From the NCBI GenBank assembly GCA_005893365.1, contig VBPB01000285.1:1-6866 (forward strand): a stretch of DNA of 6,866 bases, given 5' to 3'. Within the stretch, counting starts at the first letter, position 1. Every line of letters starts with the position of its first letter. A program made the position numbers and the translations under genes. The notes under the pieces were generated by a model. That model worked only from the letters and a program-made list of their open reading frames with translations. It did no database searches and was not told the origin of the DNA. Origin of the DNA: Candidatus Eiseniibacteriota bacterium. Its GTDB lineage: Bacteria > Eisenbacteria > RBG-16-71-46. Of this stretch, positions 6,233 through 6,866 are shown piece by piece.

Positions 6233-6353
6233 AGTCCCGGCCCTCGGTCCCAAGAGCCCACGCCGGAGGTCGCCTTCCGGGCGGTCGCCGGTCCGTGCGG
6301 CGGGGCCTCCGCCTTCGCGCCCGCGTCTCCCGAAGGACGCCCGCCGCATCTCG

Positions 6354-6382
6354 TTGACACCCGTGGGGCGCGCCCGTAGACT
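6354..6382 (+). promoter_or_regulatory. Near-consensus sigma70-type promoter for secD
   Basis: TTGACA (6354-6359), a 17-base spacer and TAGACT (6377-6382): a complete -35 and a -10 two bases off TATAAT. Transcription would start near 6389, giving a leader of about 79 bases before the secD ATG at 6468. It is the mirror of the promoter at 5959-5987 and shares bases beyond the hexamers with it. Confidence 0.85.
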
Positions 6383-6467
6383 GCCGCACTCATTTTGCGT
6401 CATGCACGCTGGGCCGTACGGGGTGGCCTTTCCCGCTCGCCCGGCGGTTCTCTGTCCGGGGAAGCCG

Positions 6468-6866
6468 ATGACCCGCACCGACCAGTGGAAATTGGCGGGC
6501 GTACTGCTCGCCACCGGCCTGGCCATCTTCTACCTGTTCCCTTCCTTCCGCTTCTACTCCCTCACCCCCGCGCAGCGCGCGGCCCTGCCGGCCGCCGAGC
6601 TCTCCGACCTGCGCAAGAAGGCCATCCACCTGGGGCTCGACCTCCAGGGCGGCATGCACCTGGTGTTGGAGGTGGACAAGTCCAAGCTGAGCGCCGCCGA
6701 AGCCAAGGACGCGGTGGACCGCGCCATGGAAGTGCTGCGCCGGCGCGTGGACGAGTTCGGCGTCGCCGAGCCGCTCATCCAGCGTGAAGGCGAGGACCGG
6801 ATCGCGGTCCAGCTGCCGGGCCTGACCGACCGCCAGCGCGCGATGGACCTGATCGGCAAGACCGCG
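6468..6866 (+). CDS. secD: Protein translocase subunit SecD, N-terminal part (cut by window end)
   Basis: The frame from ATG 6468 is open to the last base (133 codons, no stop), so the gene continues beyond the window. SecD works with SecF in the inner membrane and uses the proton gradient to pull exported proteins through SecYEG at the periplasmic side. The visible part has the first membrane span (about residues 7-25, WKLAGVLLATGLAIFYLFP), then the start of the large periplasmic P1 region with the hallmark LGLDLQGG (55-62) and HLVLEVD (64-70), RRRVDEFGVAEPLIQ (91-105) and QLPGL, all typical of SecD. GGGGA lies 5 bases upstream. An in-frame ATG at 6402 would add 22 residues, but it sits only about 13 bases after the predicted transcript start, lacks a ribosome binding site and adds sequence unlike SecD. 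No yajC gene precedes it; secF would be expected downstream, outside the window. Confidence 0.95.
   Translation, partial: MTRTDQWKLAGVLLATGLAIFYLFPSFRFYSLTPAQRAALPAAELSDLRKKAIHLGLDLQGGMHLVLEVDKSKLSAAEAKDAVDRAMEVLRRRVDEFGVAEPLIQREGEDRIAVQLPGLTDRQRAMDLIGKTA

Larger units (their letters stand above)
5988..6353. other. 366-base non-coding stretch between divergent promoters
   Basis: No convincing gene lies between the two -35 boxes. Frames that stay open here on either strand encode only Arg/Pro/Ala-rich strings without a recognisable motif or ribosome binding site, and they run into known genes out of frame, as expected of GC-rich DNA. What it does hold is a 6-bp dyad at 6030-6043, a small inverted repeat at 6066-6079 (tcccc-atgc-gggga) and a strong hairpin at 6210-6232. 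The length is large for a divergent intergenic region, so regulatory sites or a small RNA are possible, but none can be named. Confidence 0.5.

Noticed and set aside
5981..6379. Plus-strand open frame inside the intergenic region
   Set aside because: It encodes an Arg/Pro-rich string, has no ribosome binding site, and would end on top of the secD -10 box.
6402..6467. Upstream in-frame ATG for secD at 6402
   Set aside because: Only about 13 bases after the predicted transcript start, no ribosome binding site, and the added 22 residues would place non-SecD sequence before the first membrane span.
5984..6526. Minus-strand open frame covering the divergent spacer and the start of secD
   Set aside because: It overlaps the secD start and promoter, its composition is low in hydrophobic residues, and it has no recognisable domain.

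Overview
The window is GC-rich throughout, in coding and spacer DNA alike. It encodes diderm (Gram-negative type) functions: a probable outer-membrane barrel protein with a signal peptide, and the SecD translocase subunit. The first gene with a clear lineage signature is a PknB-like kinase with the N-terminal formula ADRYRIERELGSGGMATVYLAEDLRH, an extracytoplasmic domain and TPR-like repeats. I associate this build with soil phyla such as Gemmatimonadota, candidate Eisenbacteria and Acidobacteriota. Assignment to that general group is an inference from memory of those proteins, and the exact phylum cannot be fixed from this window.

Layout, left to right. (1) 1-497, plus strand: the 3' end of a nucleotidyltransferase-like (AbiEii/DUF6036-type) gene, overlapping by ATGA a 70-codon gene for a small charged helical protein. 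They look like a translationally coupled toxin-antitoxin-like pair. (2) 498-658: spacer with only a weak promoter candidate. (3) 659-3469, plus strand: a 936-residue transmembrane Ser/Thr protein kinase. The family-like C-terminal tail continues in another frame after the last in-frame residues (to 3524), which suggests a frameshift near the 3' end. (4) 3470-3575: convergent spacer with no convincing terminator. (5) 5895-3576, minus strand: an exported beta-barrel-like protein gene followed after 55 bases by guaB (IMP dehydrogenase). Both are probably read from one near-consensus promoter at 5959-5987, with a perfect 10-bp GC hairpin between the genes. (6) 5896-6467: a 572-base non-coding stretch that holds two divergent near-consensus sigma70-type promoters, a dyad and a GC hairpin. 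(7) 6468-6866, plus strand: the first 133 codons of secD, cut by the window end.

The core genes are unrelated housekeeping functions (purine synthesis, protein export) beside lineage-type accessory genes (kinase, nucleotidyltransferase pair). No mobile element, tRNA, rRNA or CRISPR array was seen. The points most worth following up are the nucleotidyltransferase/small-protein pair, the apparent C-terminal frameshift of the kinase, the near-identical architecture of the two divergent promoters, and the sequence oddities of guaB (a 15-base direct repeat at its 5' end, and Ala in place of the usual Ser in the active-site loop).
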